Assembly: GCF_008831545.1 (NCBI RefSeq)
Contig: NZ_CP044523.1
Span: 1,860,001 to 1,924,000 of the forward strand
Length of the DNA: 64,000 nucleotides
Direction: 5' to 3'
DNA from: Halorussus halophilus
GTDB lineage: Archaea > Halobacteriota > Halobacteria > Halobacteriales > Haladaptataceae
Part shown: positions 42,110-50,877 of the stretch, one piece after another
Layout of the letters: every line of letters begins with the position of its first letter
Numbering within the stretch: position 1 is the stretch's first letter
Notes under the pieces: model-generated
The model's database searches: none
What the model saw: the letters and a program-made list of their open reading frames with translations, nothing else
Told to the model about the DNA's origin: nothing
Position numbers and translations under genes: made by a program

Positions 42110-43123
42110 TTACTCCACGTCCTTGTAGTACGCGTTTCCTTCGACCATCACCGCACCGCCGTTCGAGGCTTGTGACTCCGACCCCCTCCGTTCTGGCCTC
42201 GGTACCGCAGTCCGGTGAACGGTCCGCCACTTGACAGCGACGAATCCCGCGAGGATGACCAGAAAGCCGATTGCCGTCGCCGTCGAGATGCCGTAGCCGA
42301 ACGCGACCAGTTCGCTCCCGGCGGCGAACATCGGCACTGCGTAGTTGACCAGCGTGACCTCGTTCGGGCCGACTTGCTCCAGTAGGTGGAAGTACGCCAG
42401 CAGACCCCCGATGCTCGCGGCGATGGCGAGATACAGCATCGACACGACTGCCTCGGGCGTGAACGTCGCGGCCGCGACCGACTCGCCGGGGAGTACGGCG
42501 ACCATCGCGTGGAGGACGCCCGCGCCGACGAGCATCATCCACGCCTGCATCGGAACCACCGAGAGGTCGGTGTCGAACTTGCGGGTCAGCACCGAACCGA
42601 GCGCGAAACTCGCCGCAGAGAGTAGGAGCAGGAGGATACCGAGGAGTGCCTGACCACCGGAGCCGTCGGGTTGCGCGACGACGACCACGCCGAGTAGGCC
42701 GAGAACGACGCCGACGACGCCCGTCTTGTCGAGTCGTTCGTCGGGAAGGAGAACGAGCGCGAACAGCGGCGTCAGCACGGGCGTGAGGCTCATGATGACC
42801 GACGCGATGCCACCCGTGACGTACCGCTGGCCAGCGAACAGGAGTGCGAAGTGAACCCCGATGAGAAGGAAGCCGCCGACACCGACCAGTTGCCACTCGT
42901 CTCGACCCCGTGGTCGCCATCGCTTGTCGCTCCTGAACGCCACGACTCCGGCATAGCCCAACAGCAGAATTCCGGCGATATCGTACCGCAACGCAGCGAA
43001 CGTGACCGGCGGAATCGTCTCTAAGCCGACTTCGATGGCGAGGAACGACGTTCCCCAGACCGCGGCGAGAGCGACGAACAACCCAAATTCTCGATACTCC
43101 GATAGGGTAGATGAGTACAACAT
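42110..43123 (-). CDS. EamA/DMT-superfamily transporter
   Basis: 337 residues with about ten membrane helices in two EamA repeats; FALLFAGQRYVTGGIASVIMSLTPVLTPLFAL is the typical repeat-1 segment and SIGGLLAYFHLLEQVGPNEVTL the repeat-2 equivalent. Predicted exporter of amino acids or metabolites. Arg-rich C-terminal tail (about 305-337) extends beyond the usual length. A TATA-like element about 27 nt before the ATG (around 43150) supports the start. Confidence 0.88.
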   Translation of the reverse strand: MLYSSTLSEYREFGLFVALAAVWGTSFLAIEVGLETIPPVTFAALRYDIAGILLLGYAGVVAFRSDKRWRPRGRDEWQLVGVGGFLLIGVHFALLFAGQRYVTGGIASVIMSLTPVLTPLFALVLLPDERLDKTGVVGVVLGLLGVVVVAQPDGSGGQALLGILLLLLSAASFALGSVLTRKFDTDLSVVPMQAWMMLVGAGVLHAMVAVLPGESVAAATFTPEAVVSMLYLAIAASIGGLLAYFHLLEQVGPNEVTLVNYAVPMFAAGSELVAFGYGISTATAIGFLVILAGFVAVKWRTVHRTAVPRPERRGSESQASNGGAVMVEGNAYYKDVE

Positions 43124-43290
43124 ATCTGCGTAATTCTCGTATGAGATTCGTAATAACGCGATGTTCTTGAATCTTCTCGGGAAGACGTTACCGCGTCACA
43201 CGTCTTCGAGGCTCAGGCTGAACCGCGAGCGAGTCGGCGCGCTCTGCCGGGGAACTGGCCCTTATCCGCACGCCAGGCGTACCGGCAGGT

Positions 43291-44262
43291 ATGCGAGCAA
43301 TCGAGGTCCAAGCGTTCGGCGACAGCGACGCCTTGGAAGTAGTCGAGACGGAGAAACCGGACCCCGGTGCGGGCGAGGTTCGAATCGCCGTGGAGGCCGC
43401 GGGCATCAACTTCGCAGACATCATGCAACGCCGCGGCCACTATCAGGGCGGCCCAGAGCCGTCCTACGTCCCCGGTATGGAAGCCGCGGGGACCATCGAC
43501 GCAGTGGGCGAGGGCGTAGATCGCGAGGTGGGCGAGCGCGTCGTCGCCATGACCGGAACCGGAGCCTACGCCGAGTACGCGCTCGCGGACGCGGACTCAC
43601 TGTTCGACGTGCCCGAACCGATGTCGTTCGAGGAGGCGGCCGGGTTCCCCGTCCAGTTCCTGACCGCTCACTGCGTCCTCCACGAGTGGGGCGAACTCGA
43701 AGCGGGCGAGCGCGTCCTCGTCCACGCCGCGGCGGGCGGCGTAGGGACCGCGGCTGTGCAACTCGCCGACGCCGCAGACGCGGAAGTCTTCGGCACGGCC
43801 AGCACCGCGGAGAAACTGTCGCTCGCCGAACGACTCGGCTGTGACCATCCCATCAACTACGAGGAGACGGACTTCCGGGAGGTCGTCGAGCAAGAGACCG
43901 ACGGAGAAGGTGTAAACCTCGTTCTCGACGGCATCGGTGGCGACACCTTCACGAAGAGTCTCGACGCACTGTCGCACTTCGGCCGCGTCGTGGCCTACGG
44001 GGCTGCCAGCGGCGAACCCGGCGAAGTCGATACGTCTCGACTGCTCTTCGAGAACAAGTCCGTCATCGGCTTCCACCTCGGTGATGCGCTCGGCCGTGAC
44101 CCCCAGCGCGTTCTCGCGGCAGTGCCGGAACTCCAAGAGATGCTGCTGAGCGGCGAGTTAGAAATCGTGGTCGGCGAGACGTTCGCACTGGAAGACGCCG
44201 CCGAGGCCCACGCGGCAATCGAGAACCGCGAGACGACCGGCAAAGTCGTGTTGACGCCCTGA
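43291..44262 (+). CDS. Zinc-free medium-chain oxidoreductase (quinone oxidoreductase type)
   Basis: 323 residues. GroES-like N-terminus (FGDSDALEVVETEKPDPGAGEVRIAVEAAGINFAD) and Rossmann domain with VHAAAGGVGTAAVQLA. No structural zinc cysteines, so it belongs to the QOR/crotonase-like MDR group and uses NADPH to reduce quinones or enones. Ends with the standard AHAAIENRETTGKVVLTP. TATA-like CCTTATCC about 27 nt upstream. Cytoplasmic. Confidence 0.9.
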   Translation: MRAIEVQAFGDSDALEVVETEKPDPGAGEVRIAVEAAGINFADIMQRRGHYQGGPEPSYVPGMEAAGTIDAVGEGVDREVGERVVAMTGTGAYAEYALADADSLFDVPEPMSFEEAAGFPVQFLTAHCVLHEWGELEAGERVLVHAAAGGVGTAAVQLADAADAEVFGTASTAEKLSLAERLGCDHPINYEETDFREVVEQETDGEGVNLVLDGIGGDTFTKSLDALSHFGRVVAYGAASGEPGEVDTSRLLFENKSVIGFHLGDALGRDPQRVLAAVPELQEMLLSGELEIVVGETFALEDAAEAHAAIENRETTGKVVLTP

Positions 44263-44320
44263 GAAACGGTTATCTATTCGGCGTCAGAGTGTTCGCGCGT
44301 GCCCGCAACTCGACTCGTAA

Positions 44321-44536
44321 TGCTACGACCACTACGGCAGGCGCGCCTTCGGGGAAGAACGGTCCGTGCAGGTCGAACCCGGCGACGAGTTTGACGCCTT
44401 CCGTGGTCGCCACGGGAGCTACGACCACGCGTTCCCCGAGGAAACGAGTTACTTTCACGCCCACGACGTCGATGTCACTGTCGAAGGCGTCTACGTCGTG
44501 CAGTCAGACGACTCCGAGACGGAAACGACCGGTTAG
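44321..44536 (+). pseudogene. Remnant of a small acidic zinc-finger-like protein
   Basis: From 44321 to the TAG at 44534 the frame reads a 71-residue acidic sequence with high GC at third positions, including YDHYGRRAFGEERSV, RHGSYDHAFPEETSYFHAHD and EGVYVVQSDD, so it looks truly coding. But there is no ATG, GTG or TTG in frame ahead of the first conserved residues and a TAA lies immediately before (44318). Upstream in the same frame ACPQLDS, then stop, then CYD looks like a damaged CP-x-C zinc knuckle. Either a point mutation broke the gene or an unusual start or frameshift is used. Its stop overlaps the stop of the opposite small gene by 2 nt. Confidence 0.4.
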
Positions 44537-44706
44537 TCGCTATCGCCGCTCAGCGACGATTCGAGCGCCAGACTCACACTCGACAGCAACAGTAGTCCGT
44601 GCCCGAAGAGCGTCCGACTCCCGGTCGGGTCGGGTTGCGAGGCGATAGTCACGCCTGCGCGGCCGGACAGCACTCCGAACTCGGAGAGTTTGTGCGTTCC
44701 CCACAT
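44533..44706 (-). CDS. Small membrane protein, 57 residues
   Basis: ATG at 44706, TAA ending at 44533. The sequence starts MWGTHKLSEFGVLSGRAG and contains a hydrophobic stretch GHGLLLLSSVSLALESSL; third-position GC is high (about three quarters), as in neighbouring genes. Not recognised by family. The tail GDSD is acidic. Convergent with the remnant described above; stop codons overlap. Moderate support only. Confidence 0.5.
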   Translation of the reverse strand: MWGTHKLSEFGVLSGRAGVTIASQPDPTGSRTLFGHGLLLLSSVSLALESSLSGDSD

Positions 44707-44786
44707 CGTGGTACCCCTGTTGGGAAATCAATTAGCGGCGGGAACAACTTGAACGTTGTTCAGTCGTGGTAGCACGCCACACGGTT

Positions 44787-45473
44787 TCAGGTCGGGAACT
44801 CGCTCACGTCGATTCCCTCCCGGCGCCCATCCAGAATCGAGAACTGCTCGCAGCGTCGGATTTCGAGCCAGCGAAGGAGGCGCTCGGCCCACCGCAGTTT
44901 CTTCGCTTTCATCTCGTCTACGGCCGAGTCGTCGAAGTCCCAGCCCAAGAACACCAGTTCGTTCGCGCCGAGATGGTCCGCGAGGAACGCCGCCCTGTCG
45001 CCGTCGGTGAACCCGCCGAAGTTGCGAACGTGCGCGACCGGTTCGGCCTGTGTCGTCGCGAGGACGTTCGCTGTGTCGAATTTCGGCACCCACTCTTCGA
45101 CCAGTTCGACGTTGTCGCCGTGGGCGTGGGCCGCGACGGGCGTTCCCTGCTCTGTCAGTTGGCGGGCTGTCTCGGGGTTCTTGTCGATATCCGTCACCAT
45201 GCAGTCGATTTCCACGTCGGCGTCTTCCAGCACGTCGGCGGCCGTCGAAGCCGCGAAGACGGTATCCGCATGTCGAGCGGTTTCCACCTCTCCCTTGAGC
45301 GACGGGCCAGCACCCGCGACTGCGACAGTCTCGCCCGAACAGTCGAGTCGCTGGAGGTTGAACGGCTCGGTCACCTCGGCAAGTACGTCGCGGGCGCGCT
45401 CGTCGCCCTCGCGGGGAAAGCCGAAGTCCGCCAGAATCTCGCTATAGACGGGACTCCACGTCTCGTAGTTCAT
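44787..45473 (-). CDS. mptE: 6-hydroxymethyl-7,8-dihydropterin pyrophosphokinase MptE
   Basis: 228 residues, DUF115 family. VAGAGPSL, TDIDKNP, HAHGDN and GWDFDDSAVDEMKAKKLRWAERLL are the typical motifs. In archaea MptE replaces FolK: it diphosphorylates hydroxymethyl-dihydropterin for pterin coenzymes (EC 2.7.6.3). Sits downstream of folP on the same strand with 109 nt between, so the two make consecutive steps in folate synthesis. ATG at 45473 chosen because the family begins MNYETW; the longer frame adds no similarity. Confidence 0.9.
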   Translation of the reverse strand: MNYETWSPVYSEILADFGFPREGDERARDVLAEVTEPFNLQRLDCSGETVAVAGAGPSLKGEVETARHADTVFAASTAADVLEDADVEIDCMVTDIDKNPETARQLTEQGTPVAAHAHGDNVELVEEWVPKFDTANVLATTQAEPVAHVRNFGGFTDGDRAAFLADHLGANELVFLGWDFDDSAVDEMKAKKLRWAERLLRWLEIRRCEQFSILDGRREGIDVSEFPT

Positions 45474-45582
45474 GGCCAGAATCGCTTGAGACCGGAAGTA
45501 CACCACCAAGTACCCCTACCCGGCGAGGTGCCCTTCCGGCTTCTCAATCCCGAGTTGTTTCTCACCCGGCATAAGCTTTCTC

Positions 45583-46737
45583 TTAGCATTTTGAACCAGT
45601 AATATCCGCGAATATCTGGCTGAGACGGTCGCTATTTCCAGAAATTCGCCTCCGAATCTCCGAAACTGACTTCGGCGACCCAGCGAGTAGCGACGCGTCG
45701 TCACCGACTGCGAAGACGGCTCGCTCTGACTCGACCGCGTGGGAGAGTGTCTCGCGCTCCTCGGGCGAGAGTCCCGAGAGTTCGAACACCCGACCGGTCG
45801 TCGCTTGGGCGACCGATTCGTCGGCACCGATGCGTTCGAGGTGGCGACCGACTTCTTCCGGCGTGGTCGCGTCGAGTTCTTCGACGCGGATGGTGGAATC
45901 GGGCGTGGTACACGTACCTCGCACCCGCTCGCGGGCGAACGCCGCGCCAATCGCCGCGGCGTCCTTCGTCTCGGCTACGTCGTGGGTCCGAATCACGTGC
46001 GCCCCACGCTCGACGGCCATCGAGGTGGCGGCCAGCGACACCGGCAATGCTTCGTCTGTACTCCGTCCCGCGAGGTCGCGGAGGAAGTTCTTGCGGTTGA
46101 TAGACACCAAAATTGGCTGTCCCAATCCGCGGAACTCGCGCAGACGGCGGAACGTCTCGCGGTCGTCTTCGAGAGTCTTCTCCTCGGACCACCCGCCGAA
46201 CGCGGGGTCCACGATGGTCTTGTCGGTCAAGCCACCACGTTGCAGCGCGTCGTAGATGTCGTCGGGTTTCTCGACCGCTCCCGGTCGTTTCAGGTCGGGC
46301 GGACTCGCCATCTTCACGACGGCGGCGTCGTGGTCGCGGCACACGTCGGCCATCGCGGGGTCGGCGAAGCCACAGATGTCGTTGACCATGTCGAAGCCCC
46401 GCGAGAGCGCGGCGTCGGCGACTTCGGCGTAGCGAGTTTCGATGGAGAAGACTGCGTCGCCGGAGACGCGTTCGATAGTTTCGACGGCAGTGTCGAGACG
46501 GTCGAGTTCTTGTTCGGCCGAGAGGACGTCGAATCGCTTGTTCGCAGATTCGAGACCGACGTCCACGATGTCCGCGCCTTCGCCGACGAGTTCGTCATCG
46601 ACGTACTGCGCGGCCTCGTCCGGGTCGTCGTAGACGCTGGGGTCGTAGGGGGACTCCTCGCTGACGTTCAGGACCCCCATGATTCGCGGGGGGTAATCGT
46701 CGCCGATGCCCAACCCCGCGGCGGTGACGTTCTGCAT
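45583..46737 (-). CDS. folP: Dihydropteroate synthase FolP-like
   Basis: 384 residues, with a pterin-binding TIM barrel of about 275 and a C-terminal extension of about 110 (SEEVGRHLERIG.. to NSDRLSQIFADITG). Barrel motifs are present but altered: IMGVLNVSEESPYDPS instead of the usual NVTPDSFSDGG, and VDVGLESANKR instead of DIGGESTRPG; IRTHDVAETKDA keeps the conserved HDV. The product pathway (pABA + pterin pyrophosphate to dihydropteroate) is supported by mptE next door; ThyX elsewhere in the window uses the same cofactor. In Haloferax FolP is fused to FolC; here the extension is not FolC. Confidence 0.82.
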   Translation of the reverse strand: MQNVTAAGLGIGDDYPPRIMGVLNVSEESPYDPSVYDDPDEAAQYVDDELVGEGADIVDVGLESANKRFDVLSAEQELDRLDTAVETIERVSGDAVFSIETRYAEVADAALSRGFDMVNDICGFADPAMADVCRDHDAAVVKMASPPDLKRPGAVEKPDDIYDALQRGGLTDKTIVDPAFGGWSEEKTLEDDRETFRRLREFRGLGQPILVSINRKNFLRDLAGRSTDEALPVSLAATSMAVERGAHVIRTHDVAETKDAAAIGAAFARERVRGTCTTPDSTIRVEELDATTPEEVGRHLERIGADESVAQATTGRVFELSGLSPEERETLSHAVESERAVFAVGDDASLLAGSPKSVSEIRRRISGNSDRLSQIFADITGSKC

Positions 46738-46785
46738 ACCTGGGATGCGGGACGGGAGGGGTAAAAATGGGTCCGTTCCGGCGAG

Positions 46786-47964
46786 TCACGTCGCGACGTC
46801 GCGCCCGCTCTCTTTCGTCGGGAGTCGGATGGCGATTTCGCTCCCCGACACGTCGTTTCTGACGAAGTCTAGCTCGCCGTCCGAATACGCGACTATCCAC
46901 TTCACGAGCCACAGGCCCATTCCACTGCTGTGTTCGAGTCTCGACTCGTCGCCGGACTCGAACACCGACACTTCCGCGTCGGGGATGCCCGCGCCGTCGT
47001 CGGCAATCGTGACGACGACTTCGTCGCCGTCGTCGCCCTCATCACGAGCGACCGACATCCGAACTTCAGGTTGCTCGCCGGGGTGGTGTTCTATCGCGTT
47101 TTCGAGCAGATTCTCGAACGCCGAGTCGATGAGGTCGTGGGCACAGACCATCATCCGGTCCGGGAAATCGGTCACGACCCGAGCGTCGGGATACTCCTCC
47201 AAAATATCGCTACGAATTGCGGTGAGTCGCTCCACGAGGTCTATCGACTCGACGCCCGCACCTCGCTGGGAGACGAGTCGCTCTATTTCGCGGGCGTACT
47301 CCGCGAGGCTGACGATTCTGGCCGTGTGTTCGTGGATCGTTTCGACGTGTTCGGGGTCGGCGTCCTCTGCGGCGACTAAGTCCACGTACCCTTCGACGAT
47401 GTTCACGTTGTTCCGGATGTCGTGACGGAGGACGCGATTCAGGACGGTCTGAGCCTCAGCGAGTTGTTCGGCCTGTCGTCGTGCACGCTCGGTCTGGGCT
47501 CGTTGGGTGCGGAGGCGCGCGCTGTACAGTCCAACGGTCGCCCCCACGACGAATCCACCGCAAGCCCACGAGAACACTGGGGCGGGCGTCAGTTCAAGTA
47601 GGACGCCTTGAGCGTGCTGGAGGAGTTGTTCGGCCAAGCCGCTGAGTCCGAAGACGACGGTTCCCGCCGTGGCCCACAACGAGACGTGACCAAGCGACTG
47701 CTCGTAGCCGCTCTGATGACTCCACCAGACCGCGAATACAGTAATTAAGACAACCGACCCCGGTGCGAGGAGTTTGGCGAGTGTTACGAACAATCGGTCG
47801 CCGTAGGCGAGGACCAACCAGAGATTCACCGCGACCAGACAGAGCGCGATGGCGAGTAGCGAGACGAGTCCGGCGTCTACGACCGACTCGCTCTCTGACC
47901 CACCGACGATGGTACTCTTCTGGGCCGAACTAGACGTATCGTCCCCGTCGGTGGTCAGCTCCAT
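46786..47964 (-). CDS. Membrane-bound sensor histidine kinase
   Basis: 392 residues. Four or five membrane helices (about 28-160), a coiled-coil linker (RLRTQRAQTERARRQAEQLAEAQTV), then the H-box VLRHDIRNNVNIVEGY (His about 188) and HATPase with N-box ENLLENAIEHH, ADDGAGIP and GMGLWLVKWIV. Signals through phosphate transfer; no response regulator gene is adjacent, as is common in haloarchaea. The stimulus is unknown. Confidence 0.9.
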   Translation of the reverse strand: MELTTDGDDTSSSAQKSTIVGGSESESVVDAGLVSLLAIALCLVAVNLWLVLAYGDRLFVTLAKLLAPGSVVLITVFAVWWSHQSGYEQSLGHVSLWATAGTVVFGLSGLAEQLLQHAQGVLLELTPAPVFSWACGGFVVGATVGLYSARLRTQRAQTERARRQAEQLAEAQTVLNRVLRHDIRNNVNIVEGYVDLVAAEDADPEHVETIHEHTARIVSLAEYAREIERLVSQRGAGVESIDLVERLTAIRSDILEEYPDARVVTDFPDRMMVCAHDLIDSAFENLLENAIEHHPGEQPEVRMSVARDEGDDGDEVVVTIADDGAGIPDAEVSVFESGDESRLEHSSGMGLWLVKWIVAYSDGELDFVRNDVSGSEIAIRLPTKESGRDVAT

Positions 47965-47997
47965 TTCTCTCGACCGGAACGTACAAACGAAAACATA

Positions 47998-48306
47998 TCA
48001 TCCCTTCGGCTCTTCGCGGCGATAGACAAGCGGGAGGTACTGCGCCTCCCACTCCAGTTGAACTGATTTGTGGGTGGACCAAACAGGTATCAGTTCGGTG
48101 TGGGTTCGGTCGTCGAGAGAGACAGTGGCAGTCACGGATTCCGGAGTCGCGGAGAGGAGTTCGTCGTGGTCCACGGTGGGTTCCGAGACCACCGACCCGT
48201 CTCGTCCAAGAGTCGTCTGATACACTATCTCGATTCGCTTCTCTCCGTCTTCTCCGGGCAGGTCCGATTCGAGCGTGATGGGGTCGGCGCGCCCGCGGTC
48301 AGCCAT
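47998..48306 (-). CDS. Haloarchaeal hypothetical protein
   Basis: 102 residues, acidic, no motif recognised: short beta-rich sequence (RIEIVYQTTLGRDG, VTATVSLDDRTHTEL) suggests a small soluble domain. The ATG at 48306 was chosen; the longer frame up to 48429 lacks coding character. It lies 33 nt before the histidine kinase on the same strand, so they may be an operon. Confidence 0.6.
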   Translation of the reverse strand: MADRGRADPITLESDLPGEDGEKRIEIVYQTTLGRDGSVVSEPTVDHDELLSATPESVTATVSLDDRTHTELIPVWSTHKSVQLEWEAQYLPLVYRREEPKG

Positions 48307-48481
48307 GCGATTGCTACGTCCTCCGCGAACAACGTATCGACCCTGCGGAGTGTCGCCAATGCCGTAGTCCCTTCTCAAATTCAAATTCTTAGTTCTAATT
48401 GATAAGAAAGGGCTTAATCGTAGCCGCACCGAGCGGGAAGAACGCGCTCTTTTTCACCACCGAACCACTACCCACGGTCAA

Positions 48482-49081
48482 ATGGGCAAGGTCAGCATCG
48501 GGCTTCGTGGCTGGCGATTCGAGGAGGGCGACGTGTTCACCGACGACGGTGACTTCCGACCGATGGACGAGATGCCGGACGACACGCGCAAGCGAGTCGT
48601 CCGCCTCTCCGCGCTGGTCGGGTCGCCGTGCAACGCTTGCTGGTTGATTCACGGCGACGACGACCTCCCGAAGTGCAACGTCGCGGAAGTCGTCTACGGC
48701 GAACCGCTCGGCGAGGTGGTCCTGTGTGCGGAACACGAGGCGGACTTCCTCTACTGGTTCGCCGAAGCGGGCGGGAGCGAGTACAAGGGCCAACAAGAGC
48801 TACAGGACGAGTTCCACGAGTGGTTCGCAGACGGTGGGCGCGCGCCCGAAGGCTACGGCGGCGTCGAACACGTAGACACCGACCCGGACGACCTCCCCGA
48901 ACCGCCCGAACCGGACATGGAAGCCCAGAACGTCGAGATTCCCGAGGACGAACAGAAGCGCATCGACCTCCGGAACATGGAATCGAGCGAGGGGAGGGAG
49001 TCTGACGACGGGACCGAATCGAAGGACGCCGAACTGGACGACTCCGACCTCGACTTGAGCCAGGACTACCCGAAGAAATGA
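48482..49081 (+). CDS. DUF7093-like cysteine-containing acidic protein
   Basis: 199 residues. N-terminal module of about 100 residues with Cys pairs GSPCNACW and LPKCN and VVLCAEHE, possibly a small metal site; C-terminal half is an extremely acidic, low-complexity tail ([12 protein letters not shown].. [14 protein letters not shown]). It overlaps the downstream TrmJ-like gene by 4 nt (ATGA), so translation is coupled. A partner of RNA modification is plausible from context only; function is unknown. ATG is at 48482. Confidence 0.75.
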   Translation: MGKVSIGLRGWRFEEGDVFTDDGDFRPMDEMPDDTRKRVVRLSALVGSPCNACWLIHGDDDLPKCNVAEVVYGEPLGEVVLCAEHEADFLYWFAEAGGSEYKGQQELQDEFHEWFADGGRAPEGYGGVEHVDTDPDDLPEPPEPDMEAQNVEIPEDEQKRIDLRNMESSEGRESDDGTESKDAELDDSDLDLSQDYPKK

Positions 49082-49821
49082 GCGAGAACCCCGCCGTCGC
49101 CATCGTCGAACCGAAGACGCCCGGCAACATCGGCACCATCGCCCGCGCGATGAAGAACTTCGAGATGGACGACCTGAAACTCGTGAACCCGCCGGAGTTC
49201 GGCCGCGACTCAGACGCCTACGGCTTCGCCGGACAGGCCCGCGAAGACGTGCTGCCGAACTACGACGAAGTCACCTTCGACCACCTCGTGGAGAACTACC
49301 ACACCGTCGGCTGTACCGCGACGACGAACGAAGACGCGCGGAAACACCGTCGGTTCCCGTTCAAGACGCCCGCAGAGTTGGCAGACAGTCTCCGCGACGT
49401 AGACGCGCCGACGTGCCTGATTTTCGGCCGTGAAGACAACGGCCTGAACAACGACGAGATGGCCAAAGTAGACGAGGTGTGTTCCATTCCGGCCAGCGAG
49501 GACTACTCCTCGCTCAACCTCGGGCAGGCCGCGACGGTGACGCTGTACGAACTACGGGAGTTGACCGTTTCGGAGACCCAACATCCCGACGTAGAACGCG
49601 AACGAGCGCCGGAGAACGAAATCGAAGGCTTCTACGAGCACTTCGCGGAGTTCTTGGATACCATCGACCACCCCGCCGAGAAGCGCGAGAAGACGACCAG
49701 ATTGATGCGGAGACTGCTCGGGCGCGCGCATCCGACGGTGCGAGAGGTCCGGACGCTTCGGGGTGTGTTGCGGCGCGCGAGCTATCACGCCGCCGACGAG
49801 TCGCGCCGCGGTGGGGAGTAG
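49078..49821 (+). CDS. SPOUT-family RNA methyltransferase, TrmJ-like
   Basis: 247 residues. SpoU/TrmH-type knotted fold: [19 protein letters not shown] at the start, [13 protein letters not shown] (motif 2) and [19 protein letters not shown] (motif 3, SAM-binding knot). C-terminal helical extension as in TrmJ. TrmJ methylates the 2'-O of residue 32 in tRNA; target here is inferred. Start ATG overlaps the upstream stop. SAM-dependent, cytoplasmic. Confidence 0.9.
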   Translation: MSENPAVAIVEPKTPGNIGTIARAMKNFEMDDLKLVNPPEFGRDSDAYGFAGQAREDVLPNYDEVTFDHLVENYHTVGCTATTNEDARKHRRFPFKTPAELADSLRDVDAPTCLIFGREDNGLNNDEMAKVDEVCSIPASEDYSSLNLGQAATVTLYELRELTVSETQHPDVERERAPENEIEGFYEHFAEFLDTIDHPAEKREKTTRLMRRLLGRAHPTVREVRTLRGVLRRASYHAADESRRGGE

Positions 49822-50034
49822 CGTCCGCAGAACTGCTGGCGCTTCGACAAGTCGCCAGAACCGTTATACCCGGCGGCGGAGAACTGTTAGTCGAGCAGTA
49901 CAGTAGCGACGACTGAACGGGTTTCACGACGAACGAAGACGGATTCAGAAGCTTTGCCCGGCGACCGATTCCGAACGCACGTTCGAACAGATAGTCAACT
50001 CATTTAAAGAAAGACGGAGAAAGTACGTACGAGT

Positions 50035-50868
50035 ATGTTCCCCTCCCTGGAGTTGGGTACCCAGTTCACCCTCATCGTCGCTATCCCGAGCATCGCTGCC
50101 CTGCTCGTCGGGAAGCGACTCTTCCTCCCCGACGAGCGGTTCCGAACCTTGCTTCGAGACTTCCTGCGCACCGACTGGAAGTACCTCGGCGTCGCGTGGG
50201 TCGTCACGGAAATCGTCAACACCCTCGCGTTTCACTTCCACGTCTCCCGGACGTTCACCGGCGCGATTTACGCCGTCGAAGGCGGAACGGTCGCCGCGTT
50301 TCAGGCGATTACCTCGACGCCACTGACCGTGCTCGCCACGGGCGTCTACCTCGTCGGGTTCCCGTTCATCGTCTTGTTCACGTACTTCAAACTGAAAGCC
50401 CACGACGAAGAGGAGGCCCAACGGTACGCGCTGGCGTACGTCGTCCTCGTCATCTCGGCAGTGCCGTTCTTCCTCCTGTTCCCCGTGAAGGTGTCGTCGC
50501 TGTACCTCTCGGACGTAGAGGCGCTGATGTACGAACTCTCCCCGGCCATCCAGTACGGCATCTACTCGACGGACACGCTCGTCAAGGCGTTCCCGAGTCT
50601 CCACACCGGCCTCTCGGTACTGGCGGCGCTGTACGCCCGCAAGGCCGACCAGCAGTACGCCTACACGACCGGCGTCTTGGCCGTCTCCATCGTGTTCTCG
50701 ACACTGTATCTGGGCGTCCACTGGATAACCGACGCCGCGTTCGCGGTCCTGCTGGTGCTGCTCGCGTACCACCTCTCGCGGCGGGTCAGCGAACCTCGCT
50801 GGTCGGTCGTCACGAGAGAGGCACTCGCAGGCGTCCGGTCCAGCGTGCGCCGGGCCGCCAACCGCTGA
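50035..50868 (+). CDS. PAP2-superfamily membrane phosphatase
   Basis: 277 residues, about six to seven membrane helices. The catalytic motifs KAFPSLHTG and YLGVHWITD (the His-Asp pair) are present; the first motif (K-x6-RP) is not clear. Relatives act on lipid phosphates or are inositol phosphoceramide/lipid transferases. A TATA-like TTTAAAG about 30 nt before the ATG supports the start. The region before it (49822-50034) shows no gene. Confidence 0.85.
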   Translation: MFPSLELGTQFTLIVAIPSIAALLVGKRLFLPDERFRTLLRDFLRTDWKYLGVAWVVTEIVNTLAFHFHVSRTFTGAIYAVEGGTVAAFQAITSTPLTVLATGVYLVGFPFIVLFTYFKLKAHDEEEAQRYALAYVVLVISAVPFFLLFPVKVSSLYLSDVEALMYELSPAIQYGIYSTDTLVKAFPSLHTGLSVLAALYARKADQQYAYTTGVLAVSIVFSTLYLGVHWITDAAFAVLLVLLAYHLSRRVSEPRWSVVTREALAGVRSSVRRAANR

Positions 50869-50877
50869 GAGCGTTTC

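Noticed and set aside
44289-44648. 119-codon Ser/Thr/Arg-rich plus frame
   Set aside because: Shift of the true acidic frame (remnant at 44321-44536); composition is that of a shadow.
49822-49916. Tail-like frame after the TrmJ-like gene (ending in EQYSSDD)
   Set aside because: Reads plausibly acidic but has no start codon in the gap; probably chance.
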